Source of the DNA: Spongilla lacustris
Lineage: Eukaryota; Porifera; Demospongiae; Spongillida; Spongillidae
Direction of reading: 5' to 3'
Assembly: GCA_949361645.1 (NCBI GenBank)
Contig: OX442429.1
Span: forward strand, 8,169,694 to 8,233,693
Length of the DNA: 64,000 nt
Shown: piece by piece, positions 1 through 11,078 of the stretch
How the letters are laid out: each line of letters begins with the position of its first letter
Position numbering within the stretch: position 1 is the stretch's first letter
Position numbers and translations under genes: made by a program
Notes under the pieces: generated by a model
What the model was told of the DNA's origin: nothing
The model's input: the letters and a program-made list of their open reading frames with translations, nothing else
Database searches by the model: none

Positions 1-393
1 AAGAAGTCCCAGTGCGCCGCAGCAACGATAGATCGTATCATAAAAACGAACACGGCATAGATAGCTTTTCGTTAGTTGCAAGTAATACGCAATATATTTA
101 CAGTACTCTGTTGGGGAGAGGGGGATGGGCGAGTAAACCCCACGTAATTACTCAATTTGTCTACAACTTGCATCACGTGATACGCGGAAGTGTACGTTTT
201 GTACTTTGCCCCGCTAGCTTGCGCTTGTTTCACATAATGATACAACATGTAAAAGCACATAAAACACACATAAATAGGAGGGCACATAATTTGAGTGGCG
301 TCCATATAGAACTGCAAGCCACCCTTTCATCCCCTCCCCTTCCCCCCTCTCTTCCACCAGACAGCTGCACCTGCCTAACCCATGGTGACTGGT
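1..393. other. Window edge, no gene supported
   Basis: Downstream flank of PCF11. An open frame runs through 12-404 on the plus strand, but it resembles no family I recognise and has no coding character, so I do not call it. A CACGTG E-box in a TCACGTGA context lies near 172-180. It could belong to the promoter of a gene beyond the left edge. Confidence 0.4.
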
Positions 394-449
394 CTAATCC
401 ATAGTATGTTCTGTTTTTGTGGGTTTAGGTTCTTCAGGTTGTAGAGTTC

Positions 450-541
<92 letters not shown>

Positions 542-1376
542 TGAGTGTAGGTATAGTGTGTGTATGAAGATTAAAATGTTGGCACATCTCTGACACATAA
601 GTTAACCGCACCTCTTTAACATCTTTGTAACAGAAGATGTGATACAGCTGCAGGCAGATGAGATATTAACCCATCACTGGTGCACAAGACACTAACCCTT
701 CCATCTGGCATTCGAATAGCATCCTTGAAGTGCCACTCCTCCAAGTCTTCCTCCCAAAACTGCTCAAATGGTTCATCACAGCTGTTACAGACCTATCATC
801 AAAGGCAGTCATATTCAATATCTTCTCACCCACCCACAGAGATACAAAACAGCCCAACAGGCTGGATGGTGGGGAATAACAAAGCTTTGTGAGCCACATC
901 AAAGTGATAATGTATCAGCTCCATCAGCACATCACCTGTGACAACAGACTAAAGCCACCACACTGCTAAAGCTAAAAGCCACCACACTGCTAAAGCCACC
1001 ATCAGCTTCACTACACTTACAATTCCATTGAACTACCAATGGTGACATCACGACCCCCCCTCCCCCACTCTAACCTCACTTCCTTCTCCTGGCAACACCT
1101 TGCAGCTGGTGGTCTCTGCCTCCTTGGAGGACTCCTCTTCAACGACCTCCGGCTCCAGGGTGTGGACAGCCTCTGTATCATACCACAGCCGTACAGTGAG
1201 TGGTGCACAGGTAAAATGGAGGACCACTTACCATTCTCTTGTAGGTCTTCTTTCTCCTCATACTTCAACCAATCCTGAAGGGAAGGGTCACAAGATCCAC
1301 CTTATGACCTCACTTGCCCTCCTACTCTAACCAATGCACACCTCTACACTACTAGTGCACCACAAACATACACACG

Positions 1377-1451
<75 letters not shown>

Positions 1452-1652
1452 CAGGATGCATGAACCAGTTTCTGAAGGTCTTCCTGCTGGCATTCTTGTC
1501 TTTTCTATTCATGCGGTAGTGCCAATCTAAGTGCTTCCTGTACTCCTCCCCAGTTCCTTCAAGAAACCTGAGACCACAGGATGCACAAGGTTCTCCAGCA
1601 TGTAGTAGAGCCACCAGCGAGTTGTATCGCCTGTGTGTGTGTGCATGTGTGC

Positions 1653-1693
<41 letters not shown>

Positions 1694-4600
1694 TGTGTAT
1701 GTGTGGTGTGTATGTTTGTGGTGTATACATGTATGTACAGTGTGGTGTGTATGTGGTGCATGTGTGCAATGTGTGGTGTGGGTACAGGTGGGGCACATAG
1801 GGACTGTTCTCAGACACAGCATAGAGGAAGCCACAGCTATATACTCACTTCACCCCAAAACATATTTAGTTACAACCAGCTAGGTACTACTCAAACATAC
1901 TGCTTCAGTGTAGCTGGAGTGAAGCTTAGCTCAGGAACATTCATCCTGTAAGGTCTCGATGGGGGAGGGGGCTCCTTGAGAGGGGGAGGAGGAGGGTGGA
2001 CTGCACCCTCCCCAACCCCACCATCCCCTGGAACCAATCCCACCTTGAGGAGCTTCTCAAACAGCTGTGTCACTGGCACTGGGGCACCTGAGCATATAGT
2101 ACATACCATCACGTACAGCTATACCCCATACCATACCCCCACCTACCCCATTCCTATACCCTGTACTCCATACTCCCATACCATACCCCAACTACCCCAT
2201 TCCTATACCCTGTACTCCATGCCCCCATACCATACCCCCACCTACCCCATTCCTATACCCTGCACTACCATACCCCCCACCTACCCCATTCCTATACCCT
2301 GTACTCCATGCCCCCATACCATACCCCCACCTACCCCATTCCTATACCCTGTACTCCATGCCCCCATATTTTATACCCTGTGCACATTTGTGCTCCCAAA
2401 AGAACACACAGCCCATACAAAGAAAATAACATTTTTAGTGTGCAAATAACATGAAGACAAACAATAACACAGCTCACCTTGCTGGGGCTGGGGAGGAGGT
2501 AATGGCGGTCCTAGGAACCTCTCAGGCACACATTCCATTGGAGGGGGACCTTCACCAGGGGGCAGCCATCTTTCTGATGGGGGACCTTCACCAGGGGGCA
2601 GCCATCTTTCTGATGGGGGACCTTCACCAGGGGGCAGCCATCTATCTGATGGGGGACCTTCACCAGGGGGCAGCCATCTATCTGATGGGGGACCTTCACC
2701 GGGGGGCAGCCATCTTTCAGGAGCTGGCCCTTCTGTTGAAGGAAGCCATCTCTCGGCCAGTGGAAATCTTTCAGGAGGAAACCTCTCCGGAGGTAGTCTC
2801 TCTGTGGACGGGGGAAACCTTTCCTCTGAAGAAAACCTTTCACCAGAAAGAAGCCTGTCATCTGGTGGAAACCTTTCTCCAGAGGGGTGCCTATCATCGT
2901 GAGGCCAGGGATGCCTCTTTGCAGCTGGAGGCTCCTCCCCCCAGTCACCCCTTGGGCGAGATGGGCGGTACCTACGTGATCTGGGTGGACCAGACTGACG
3001 GGGAGGAGGAGGAGGGGGGCCACCTCTTCCTGACCTCACTGGACGAGGGTCATGCACATGGTTAGAACGACGCACAGGAAAATCAGGTTTGTGTACAGGA
3101 GGGGTGGGTTGTGTTAGCCTATTTACAGAAGGTCCAAATGAACGCATAGATTGATCAGAGGCCTGCCATTGCATGCTAATAGTCTCAGTTTGATTTGGGG
3201 GCAGTGGGGGATCATGCCTAGGAGGATTCTCTCTATCGTTGGTGCCCCTTCGCCTCCTCTGCTCGTAGATCTCATCCAATTGGTGCACAAGTGTAGCGTG
3301 TTGCTCTGGAGTTAGTGTACCACTTGTCAGCTGCTTCTTTATCTGTATGGGGGGCATCATTAAGAGTAGTGATCTACAGCCTCATTATAAACAGATGACA
3401 TGTATGGCACATGTATGGTATATGTATGGCCCATGTATGGCACATGTATGGTATATGTATGGTCTACACAATCTGAATTCATTTTTTCTCTTTTTGGGCT
3501 GTTATTCAAGTACAAAGCAAAATGATTTGGTTTCCTTCCTGCAGCCCCCCCCCCCCCCCCCCCCTTTCCCCCTGGGGCCATTTGTCAGTTACATCATACA
3601 TGTTATTGCTCGATGGATCATTGTGGGTGTGCGGTTGTTACAACATGTGCTGCCATCGCCTGTGCTGGTAAGTGCTACAGGGATGGTGGTAGTGTTCCAG
3701 GGTCTAAAAAGAGCTTCCATCAGGGATAGCTGGTGAAAGGCACTCTTTCAGAGACAGTTGACCACAGGTGGACCAACGCTGTACCCCCGTCTGGTACAGG
3801 TATTTGATTATAAATTGAACAGGCTTTTGATTATAAATTGAATGACAATATATGAACATATTGTTTCAGCGAATTTTTGAATAGTAGTTGTTTTTTTAAA
3901 CCTTTCCATTTCAATATTATTAAAAAAATTTTTTTCAACTTAGCATACTCCCTCCAATACCATCAAACACCTCCTGCTTAACTGCCCCCTTCAATACCTC
4001 CTGTGGGCTCACCTCACATACCTGATCAAGTACATACTCCTGGTGCTTTGGGAGCAGCTCTGTGGGAAGGTCATTCAGCTCATACTCCCTCGGAAGCTCT
4101 GTGCGGGAACGCTTCTCTGCTGGGTGTATACCCTACACAGTGCAACACACAGTTGTCAAGGGAACAGCAGTAATTGTTAGAACACAAGTGAACAATAAGG
4201 AAGAGCAGTTACCATAGAAGACCCTCACTACTATCACCACTACTAACAGAGGATGTAACTAACCTCAGGAGCTCTTCGATCTGTTGTCACACTGGGAGGG
4301 ATGGGAGCAACAAATTCTTGCTTCACTTCTGTTGTTGGCCCTCCATTATGCCTTGGGCCTCCATCTTGCCTTGGGCCTCCATCATGCCTTGGGCCTCCAT
4401 CTTGCCTTGGGCCTCCATCTTGCCTTGGGCCTCCATCTTGCCTTGGGCCTGTTGGTGGCCCTCCACCGGAAGACTGCTCAATATCTACTGCCATTACCTA
4501 GAAGAGCAGCAGGGAACCTGTAATGAACTTCCTACACAGAAGACACATCAGCTACAGCCCTTTGCCCCTATGTTACCGATGATGATGTAATGCCCAAAGC

Positions 4601-5907
4601 CTTCTTATGCTCCGCCTTCTTTTGTCTCTGCTGCTCCAACAGTTGCTTCCTCTTGTCCCCTATGGACACTTCGTCTTGGGAGGTGCCTGGTTCACTCTAA
4701 ACAATTGCACAGTATCACAACTCTCTGGAAGCAGTAACAAAATAAAAAGCATCCTTACAACTTCCGGTGTTGCAGTTGGTATCTGAGCATTGTCAGATGT
4801 GTGCTTTTCCTGAGGCTGGTGACCAGGGGTCCTTACAACTTCCGGTGTTGTAGTTGGTATCTGAGCATTGTCAGATGTGTGCTTGTCATGAGGCTGGTGA
4901 CCAGGGATCCTTACAACTTCCGGTGTTGCAGTTGGTATCTGAGCTTTGTCAGATGTGTGCTTTTCATGAGTCTGGTGACCAGGGGGTAAGTACGAATGAG
5001 TTTTATCTGCCAAACAAAACGCAACATTTACCCCTAAGAACTTGGGGTTCACAAATATTGCTGCCTCTTTTGTGCCAGTGTTGGTGGCAGTGATGGGCCA
5101 ATTGGGGTCCAAACCATCATGAATGTGCTTATCAATGGCTGCTAGTTTTGAAACTTGAAAGTAGGGCCCCCACGTCTGTCGCAGCTTGTAGAGTGCCATC
5201 CGACTCTTAGGATCACTCTAAAATGTGTCATGCGTGTGCATATGTGTACAAGTACATTGCTGCAATGAAGATACGACACAATAAAGAAAAGAAGGGGTTA
5301 AAATTTGTAGGGAAAGGATGATGCTGCTGCTGCCAATACAGCCTTTGTACCTGTTTGATTCTCATTTCCCACTATCCCCTCCCATTTTCAGATGCACTAT
5401 CCACTCCCAATCAACATACCAACTTCTCAAAGACATGACAAAACAGGTGAACAATGTTCTTGCTGAAGTGAGTAGTGTATTCCGTTCCTACGTTCTTCAA
5501 AATGGAATCCAGCAGGTACAGTGATGGAAGCTTCTGTTCTGCGGGCACCTAGAGGAGCAAGACCATAAGTGTCCACTGTGTGGATGTTCTTTTGATGGTG
5601 TTTTCATTGCACTTCACAATGACAATTTCAACACCAATAAATACGCGAACACTTCTTTGGAATCATTTTCAAAAAAGTACACACACATTTGATAAAACAC
5701 ACAAATATACACACATATATCGGTCCAGGCAGAACTATGACTATCTACCTCCTTAATGCGAGACTCTATTTTTTCTACTATCTCGGTAGCGTGAGCTTTG
5801 TTTTCATCCGCCATTGTCGTCAGCTGGTTAATAATTGGCTTCGAGTTGAAAGTAAGTACTTCTAGTGCCGATCCATATTGATCTATAAACCTTTCCCCTG
5901 CCATCAT
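394..5907 (-). CDS. PCF11: PCF11, cleavage and polyadenylation factor subunit (multi-exon)
   Basis: Nuclear subunit of cleavage factor II that couples pre-mRNA 3'-end cleavage to Pol II termination by binding the Pol II C-terminal domain (known role). The CTD-interaction domain is spread over exons 5907-5749 ([13 protein letters not shown]), 5548-5420 ([15 protein letters not shown]) and about 5217-4766 ([19 protein letters not shown]). A middle exon encodes GGPRQD repeats (about 4495-4262). The exon at 3342-2478 starts [15 protein letters not shown] and ends in [12 protein letters not shown] repeats. The first zinc finger (CASCGLRF...HLDWH) is at 1630-1450. The second ([20 protein letters not shown]) is near 800-690 and continues in [10 protein letters not shown] near 650-608. 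The last exon, 450-394, reads [18 protein letters not shown] and stop. This is the order known for animal PCF11. The start is the first Met of the domain; a second Met follows immediately. Splice joins were inferred by eye. Confidence 0.94.
452..540. repeat. (GT)n microsatellite forming the last PCF11 acceptor
   Basis: About 40 GT dinucleotides fill most of the last PCF11 intron (451-607). On the minus strand the CACACAG end of the tract is the 3' splice site of the terminal exon. Read through instead, it would give a Thr-His run. Confidence 0.9.
1381..1449. repeat. (CA)n microsatellite abutting a PCF11 donor
   Basis: About 35 CA units. On the minus strand the tract is GTGTGTGT directly after the exon ending CCTGAG, so the microsatellite supplies the 5' splice site. 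The next exon begins GATTGGTTGAAG in frame (PE|DWLK). Confidence 0.9.
1654..1692. repeat. (GT)n microsatellite upstream of the PCF11 zinc-finger exon
   Basis: GT tract just upstream (minus sense) of the exon at 1630. The acceptor CACACAG at 1631-1637 is part of this CA-rich stretch. Confidence 0.8.
2118..2372. repeat. Minisatellite, roughly 55 bp x 5, PCF11 intron
   Basis: Five imperfect copies containing CCCCATTCCTATACCCTG. They lie in the intron between the proline-rich exon (ending 2478) and the exon at about 2092-1893. Confidence 0.85.
2530..2715 (-). repeat. Coding minisatellite, 36 bp x 5, in PCF11
   Basis: In-frame 36-bp units encoding [12 protein letters not shown] or [12 protein letters not shown]. 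Towards the N-terminus the exon continues with decayed versions ([12 protein letters not shown], then ERFPP and DRLLSGE types). The array is therefore homogeneous at one end and old at the other. It lies where vertebrate PCF11 carries FEGP-type repeats (from memory). Confidence 0.9.
3393..3465. repeat. ATGTATGG-type short tandem repeat, PCF11 intron
   Basis: Repeated ATGTATGGCACATGTATGGT blocks in the intron between the exon ending near 4020 and the exon at 3342. A run of about 20 C follows at 3545-3564. Confidence 0.75.
4335..4455 (-). repeat. Coding minisatellite, 18 bp x about 7, in PCF11
   Basis: 18-bp units encoding GGPRQD or GGPRHD, in frame within a PCF11 exon. Low-complexity Gly/Pro/Arg/Gln segment. 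Confidence 0.85.
4757..4985 (-). repeat. 78-bp x 3 repeat carrying a splice donor, PCF11
   Basis: Three near-identical 78-bp units, each 26 codons ([14 protein letters not shown]...TPEVV). Each ends in CCGGAAGTTGTAAGGA. The last unit supplies the exon end GAAGTT|GTAAGG, which joins in frame to AGTGAACCAGGC (EV|SEPG). The two inner copies keep the same potential donor, so use of an alternative donor would remove whole in-frame units. Confidence 0.8.
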
Positions 5908-5993
5908 TTCTCAGCTTCAGCTTGCTTTCGAGCCACCACATCTAAATCTATAAATCGACGGTTAGACAAGGCGCCATTTGCTTGGTGTCTGCT

Positions 5994-5999
5994 CACGTG
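5994..5999 (-). promoter_or_regulatory. CACGTG E-box upstream of PCF11
   Basis: CACGTGAGC in the minus sense, 87 bp upstream of the PCF11 start codon. Candidate bHLH-Zip (USF/MITF type) site, inferred from its position. Confidence 0.45.
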
Positions 6000-6837
6000 C
6001 CACGCACGCACGAGATCTATAACATGTAGATTATCGTTGAACAAAGGCGCAATTCATGAATACATAATAATGCAGACCTCGGGCATACATCGTCATGCAT
6101 ACTTATTAGATCTGTTCTGTTGGCATGAGACGATTGTGCAATTTAACCGTGATCGGCTGGCTGTAAGTGTTTGAGGGCTAATGCCATGGTGAGCGCTGAG
6201 GACTACTACGTATGGTCGGATCTGTGGCAGTAAATGAGTTGGCCCTTCTGTCATCGCTTCAAAGAGGCCAATAAGGTGCCATGCACGGTGATCACTAGCG
6301 CGAGACGATGCGCCTTCAGTTTAGGTTAATTGTAATGTTTAGAGAAGAAGAAGTCTGCATATTCAACGCTGCCGCCACTCTACTAGTACTAGTAGTAGAG
6401 AGGTATAAGTATGCCACGCGTGCTCGTCGCTCTCTCAGGCAACATCTCTCATACTGCACAGACAACTCAACCGATTGCTGCATTCAGCAAATTAAGGCAG
6501 ATTACGTAACTGAAATCCTGAATGTGCGCGTGCACGTGTGGATATAAAGAAATTAATTTTCCAGTTGCACCTCGCAGTGGCGTCGGAAGGAGGAGGGGGG
6601 TACCCCCTCCCGCCCAGCTAGGGGTATGGGGGAGCGCTGTGAGCTCCCCCCCAGACCCCAGAAGCCAACGCTTTTTGCGTTTAAAAAACTCCAAAAACTA
6701 CACAAAAACGCGGCGGCCACGCAAGAGGCCTAGGCCTTTATTTAACGTGTATACTAAGCCCCCCACAAAAAAAAAATGGCTCATGTTTAAACGAGCGTAT
6801 CGTCGTAATCCTTAACGCTAGCGCGTTATCTGTTTCA

Positions 6838-6947
6838 ACATTTCTGGATGCTCTACATGTAGATAACAAGATTTTGAAGAATGGCGCGCAGGTCCTGCGC
6901 GCCATTCTTCAAAATCTTGTTAGAGCAAAATTTCTTTCCAGAAATGT
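6838..6947. repeat. Foldback inverted repeat with 29-bp perfect arms
   Basis: Arms 6864-6892 and 6894-6922 (outer sequence AACAAGATTTTGAAG, inner GGCGCGCAGG) are perfectly complementary around a single T at 6893. Outside them, GCTCTA pairs with TAGAGC, and CATTTCTGGA (6838) pairs with TCCAGAAATG (ending 6947). The total is about 110 bp. It could be a small foldback transposon or a hairpin RNA locus; transcription is unknown. Confidence 0.85.
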
Positions 6948-7950
6948 GAATGATCGATCAATCGACGGTGTCCTCCCATTCCAACGAGGAAAAAAAAAGA
7001 GTATTTAGTGTGGAAGTTAGTAAGTTGTCCACACACCAGGTCGTTTATATAATCAGTACACAGATACCGGTACAGAATTTTATGCTAGGGAGCGTGGCTC
7101 TCCAAACTGGCAAGGCCCCGGGCCTGACTCCATTTTTCGCACTTCACTTTGTAATTACTAGAGATATCTGATGATACATGAAACAACTAAATCGCAAATT
7201 ACATGTAGAAACTATTTAAACAGAGTCATTCCCTTATGGAGTCGGCTATATAGCTGTCGTCAATAGTTCTGCTCAGCCTGCTGTCTTAGCTACAAAACGA
7301 GCTTTTTGAAGTCTCCAATTAGGGGATTATATTTATAAAGGGTAGAGACGTACCCAGACCCACACAAGTCGATCGACGCCGGAATGTCGGCGGGTCCAAT
7401 CAAATCTTTTTAAAAATACAAACAAACAAACAAACAAACAAAATGATGTGTTCACAACCGCTTGTGACTTCTTCCCCTTTCTAACTCCCTGTAGATGGAA
7501 GGAGAGAGGTAATTATGGTATGGAGAACGAAGAGGTTCACTGCTGGAAAGGAGATACATGTGTGCAGTTGTTGGCATGATACTCTATCCACTGACATGGT
7601 TAGGGCATCTAATGTGTACACAGGCCAGTACAATAAGCTTCTCAACTTGCACACACAACCACAAGTGCATTTAAGTAGGGGTGATGATACATTCCCCAAC
7701 CCTGAGGGAAGGGAAGGGATATTAGTGGAAGGTGAAGGGTTTGCAGGGCATTTGCAAAATTGTTGGTGAGGTCATTATATGTTCTGCCTGTGTACAGCAG
7801 AATGGTGAAGGATAAGAGGGGTGGGGTCAGAACAGGAAGAGGAAGGAAGAATGGAGGGAAGGTGGGTAAGTCCGTAGCGTGTTAGGTCTGGGCACGAGAC
7901 TAACATTTAGTATTGCCATTGCGTCATTGAGTGCATCACAAGCTTATTAG

Positions 7951-7956
7951 CACGTG
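7951..7956 (+). promoter_or_regulatory. CACGTG E-box upstream of the Rab gene
   Basis: GCACGTGATGA, about 100 bp before the Rab start codon. Same core as at PCF11, THOC2 and the GRAF-type gene. Confidence 0.45.
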
Positions 7957-8050
7957 ATGAGGTGTGGTCGTATAGGCTGACTGAAGCGTCTTTTGGTGAA
8001 GAGAACCATAAAGCTATTTATTACTGCTGAACTCTTGTAGACCGCCTTCA

Positions 8051-10903
8051 ATGGAAACCGAGTATGATTTTCTATTTAAAATCGTTCTGATAGGAGACGC
8101 AGGGGTCGGTAAGACGAGCATTGTGAGGCGATACACCGATGGTGTGTTTACTTCAGCCGGAATTCCAACCATTGGTGTGGACTTCTGCATTAAGACTCTT
8201 CAGATAGGAACGAACATGGTGAAGGTATGAACATGCTTCGTATCGTTAATACTGGCTGGGGTATTGATCTGCTGACGCGTAGTTTTGATAAAGAAACGAT
8301 CAATCCGACTAGTACTAGTGAGGTATAAGCCATAGGATGTGCTTCACTTAATGTTTGATGTAGACTTTTGGTAGATGGTTTAGTGAAGTTACCGTCATAT
8401 GATCACCAATGGTGGAGGTGGGGTCCAGTGCTGATGTGGTGGGATGATGTGATGGTGGGTCCAGTGCTGATGTGGTGGGATGATGTGATGGTGGGTCCAG
8501 TGCTGATGTAGTGGGATGATGTGATGGTGGGTCCAGTGCTGATGTAGTGGGATGATGTGATGGTGGGTCCAGTGCTGATGTAGTGGGATGATGTGATGGT
8601 GGGTCCAGTGCTGATGTAGTGGGATGATGTGATGGTGGGTCCAGTGCTGATGTGGTGGGATGATGTGATGGTGGGTCCAGTGCTGATGTAGTGGGATGAT
8701 GTGATGGTGGGTCCAGTGCTGATGTAGTGGGATGATGTGATGGTGGGTCCAGTGCTGATGTGGTGGGATGATGTGATGGTGGGTCCAGTGCTGATGTAGT
8801 GGGATGATGTGGTGGTGGGTCCAGTGCTGATGTGGTGGGTCCACATAGTGTCTAATGCTCAGTATAGTACTTAGCTTGTACCACATATGTATGTATGTAT
8901 GTCACAAAAACACATATATTTGGTGTGGATGCTTGATGTAGTGACGTGTGTGCTGTGGATGTAGTACCTTGTGCTGTGGATGTAGTGCCTTGTGTGTGCT
9001 GTGGATGTAGTGCCTTGTGCTATGGATGTAGTGCCTTGTGCTGTGGATGTAGTGCCTTGTGCTGTGGATGTAGTGCCTTGTGCTGTGGATGTAGTGCCTT
9101 GTGCTGTGGATGTAGTGCCTTGTGTGTGCTGTGGATGTAGTGCCTTGTGCTGTGGATGTAGTGCCTTGTGCTGTGGATGTAGTGCCTTGTGCTGTGGATG
9201 TAGTGCCTTGTGCTGTGGATGTAGTGCCTTGTGCTGTGGATGTAGTGCCTTGTGCTGTGGATGTAGTGCCTTGTGCTGTGGATGTAGTGCCTTGTGCTGT
9301 GGATGTAGTGCCTTGTGCTGTGGATGTAGTGCCTTGTGCTGTGGATGTAGTGCCTTGTGCTGTGGATGTAGTGCCTTGTGCTGTGGATGTAGTGCCTTGT
9401 GCTGTGGATGTAGTGCCTTGTGCTGTGGATGTAGTGCCTTGTGTGTGCTGTGGATGTAGTGCCTTGTGCTGTGGATGTAGTGCCTTGTGTGTGCTGTGGA
9501 TGTAGTGCCTTGTGCTGTGGATGTAGTGCCTTGTGCTGTGGATGTAGTGCCTTGTGCTGTGGATGTAGTGCCTTGTGCTGTGGATGTAGTGCCTTGTGTG
9601 TGCTGTGGATGTAGTGCCTTGTGCTGTGGATGTAGTGCCTTGTGTGTGCTGTGGATGTAGTGCCTTGTGCTGTGGATGTAGTGCCTTGTGCTGTGGATGT
9701 AGTGCCTTGTGCTGTGGATGTAGTGCCTTGTGTGTGCTGTGGATGTAGTGCCTTGTGCTGTGGATGTAGTGCCTTGTGCTGTGGATGTAGCGCCTTGTGT
9801 GTGCTGTGGATGTAGTGCCTTGTGTGTGCTGTGGATGTAGTGCCTTGTGCTGTGGATGTAGTGCCTTGTGCTGTGGATGTAGTGCCTTGTGCTGTGGATG
9901 TAGTGCCTTGTGCTGTGGATGTAGTGCCTTGTGTGTGCTGTGGATGTAGTGCCTTGTGCTGTGGATGTAGTGCCTTGTGCTGTGGATGTAGCGCCTTGTG
10001 TGTGCTGTGGATGTAGTGCCTTGTGTGTGCTGTGGATGTAGTGCCTTGTGCTGTGGATGTAGTGCCTTGTGTGTGCTGTGGATGTAGTGCCTTGTGCTGT
10101 GGGTGTAGTGCCTTGTGCTGTGGGTGTAGTGCCTTGTGCTGTGGATGTAGTGCCTTGTGCTGTGGATGTAGTGCCTTGTGCTGTGGATGTAGTGCCTTGT
10201 GCTGTGGATGTAGTGCCTTGTGCTGTGGATGTAGTGCCTTGTGCTGTGGATGTAGTGCCTTGTGCTGTGGATGTAGTGCCTTGTGTGTGCTGTGGATGTA
10301 GTGCCTTGTGCTGTGGATGTAGTGCCTTGTGTGTGCTGTGGATGTAGTGCCTTGTGTGTGCTGTGGATGTAGTGCCTTGTGTGTGCTGTGGATGTAGTGC
10401 CTTGTGTGTGCTGTGGATGTAGTGCCTTGTGTATAAATCACACCATATTACAGCTCCAGATATGGGACACAGCTGGGCAGGAAAGGTTCAGGACCATCAC
10501 TCAGAGCTACTACCGCAGTGCGGACGCCATTGTGCTGGTGTATGACATTGGAGCTATACAGACCTACAAGAACCTACAGGAGTGGCTCACTGAGGTGGAC
10601 AGATATGCAGGAGCTGCTGTGCATAAGATTCTGATAGGCAACAAGAGTGACCGCACAGACAGAGAAGTGTCGCATGAGTTGGGGGACAAATTTGCTGACC
10701 AATATGGGATGCCTTTTCTGGAGACCTCAGCTAAAACGGCAAACAATATAGAGGAACTATTTCTTCGGTTGGCAAAAAATCTGAGGGACATGCATGCCAG
10801 CAAGAAGTTGAACCAGCCTTCATCTAATACTGCTAAGCCAAACACAGTTGCTTTGAATAAAGATACTCCGCCCACTGGCACCGCGGGAGGAGGATGTTGT
10901 TAA
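8051..10903 (+). CDS. Rab-family small GTPase, Rab19/30/43-like (two exons)
   Basis: Small GTPase controlling vesicle traffic (family knowledge). Exon 1, 8051-8224, encodes 58 residues with the P-loop GDAGVGKT and switch I PTIGVDF. Exon 2, 10454-10903, begins [20 protein letters not shown] and carries the GNKSD and ETSAK guanine-binding motifs. The C-terminus is GGGCC, a double-cysteine geranylgeranylation signal. The splice NMVK|LQIW is phase 0 with GT/AG borders. Total 207 aa, normal for a Rab. [11 protein letters not shown] and the ITQSYYRSA switch II are closest, from memory, to the Rab19/30/43 group, but I cannot fix the subfamily. The 2.2-kb intron is nearly all minisatellite. The gene ends 175 bp before THOC2 on the same strand. 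Confidence 0.93.
8405..8850. repeat. Minisatellite, 36 bp x 12, Rab intron
   Basis: Unit GATGTGGTGGGATGATGTGA followed by TGGTGGGTCCAGTGCT. Copies differ mainly by GTGGTGGG versus GTAGTGGG. Because 36 is a multiple of 3, long spurious ORFs appear on the minus strand. Confidence 0.95.
8943..10432. repeat. Minisatellite, 21/25 bp x about 68, Rab intron
   Basis: About 1.49 kb of GTGCTGTGGATGTAGTGCCT units (21 bp), with interspersed 25-bp variants carrying an extra GTGT. The array ends 21 bp before the exon 2 acceptor. Point variants (GGGTGTAG, GTAGCGCC) are rare, which implies recent expansion or homogenisation. Confidence 0.95.
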
Positions 10904-11043
10904 TTAATATTGTTGTTTTTGCCTGTGTGTGTGAACAGTTATACATGTATTATGGTTAGATATAATCAGGTGCGGAATTTCACCTGTTTAAAAAAAAAAA
11001 AAAGTACCCGCTAACAATACCACATCCGGGGAGGCACGAGGAT

Positions 11044-11063
11044 CACGTGCATTTTGACACGTG
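11044..11063 (+). promoter_or_regulatory. Paired CACGTG E-boxes before THOC2
   Basis: Two CACGTG cores at 11044-11049 and 11058-11063, in the 175-bp spacer between the Rab stop and the THOC2 start. The second reads CACGTGAGTCA. Candidate promoter elements, judged by position only. Confidence 0.45.
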
Positions 11064-11078
11064 AGTCACTAAAAGCAC

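Larger units (their letters stand above)
5908..8050. other. Intergenic region between PCF11 and the Rab gene
   Basis: Divergent promoter region of 2.1 kb. No ORF in it resembles a known protein. It contains an E-box on the PCF11 side (5994) and one on the Rab side (7951). It also holds a C/G-rich stretch with GGCGTCGGAAGG near 6580-6660 that looks like a transposon fragment, a foldback sequence (6838-6947) and an (AAAC)n tract near 7418-7441. Confidence 0.6.

Noticed and set aside
12..404. 130-codon ORF at the left edge
   Set aside because: No recognisable motif or codon pattern, and it overlaps the PCF11 terminal exon region.
9020..10441. 473-codon ORF on the minus strand
   Set aside because: Lies wholly in the Rab intron minisatellite; the repeat unit is often a multiple of three without stops, so the ORF is an artefact.
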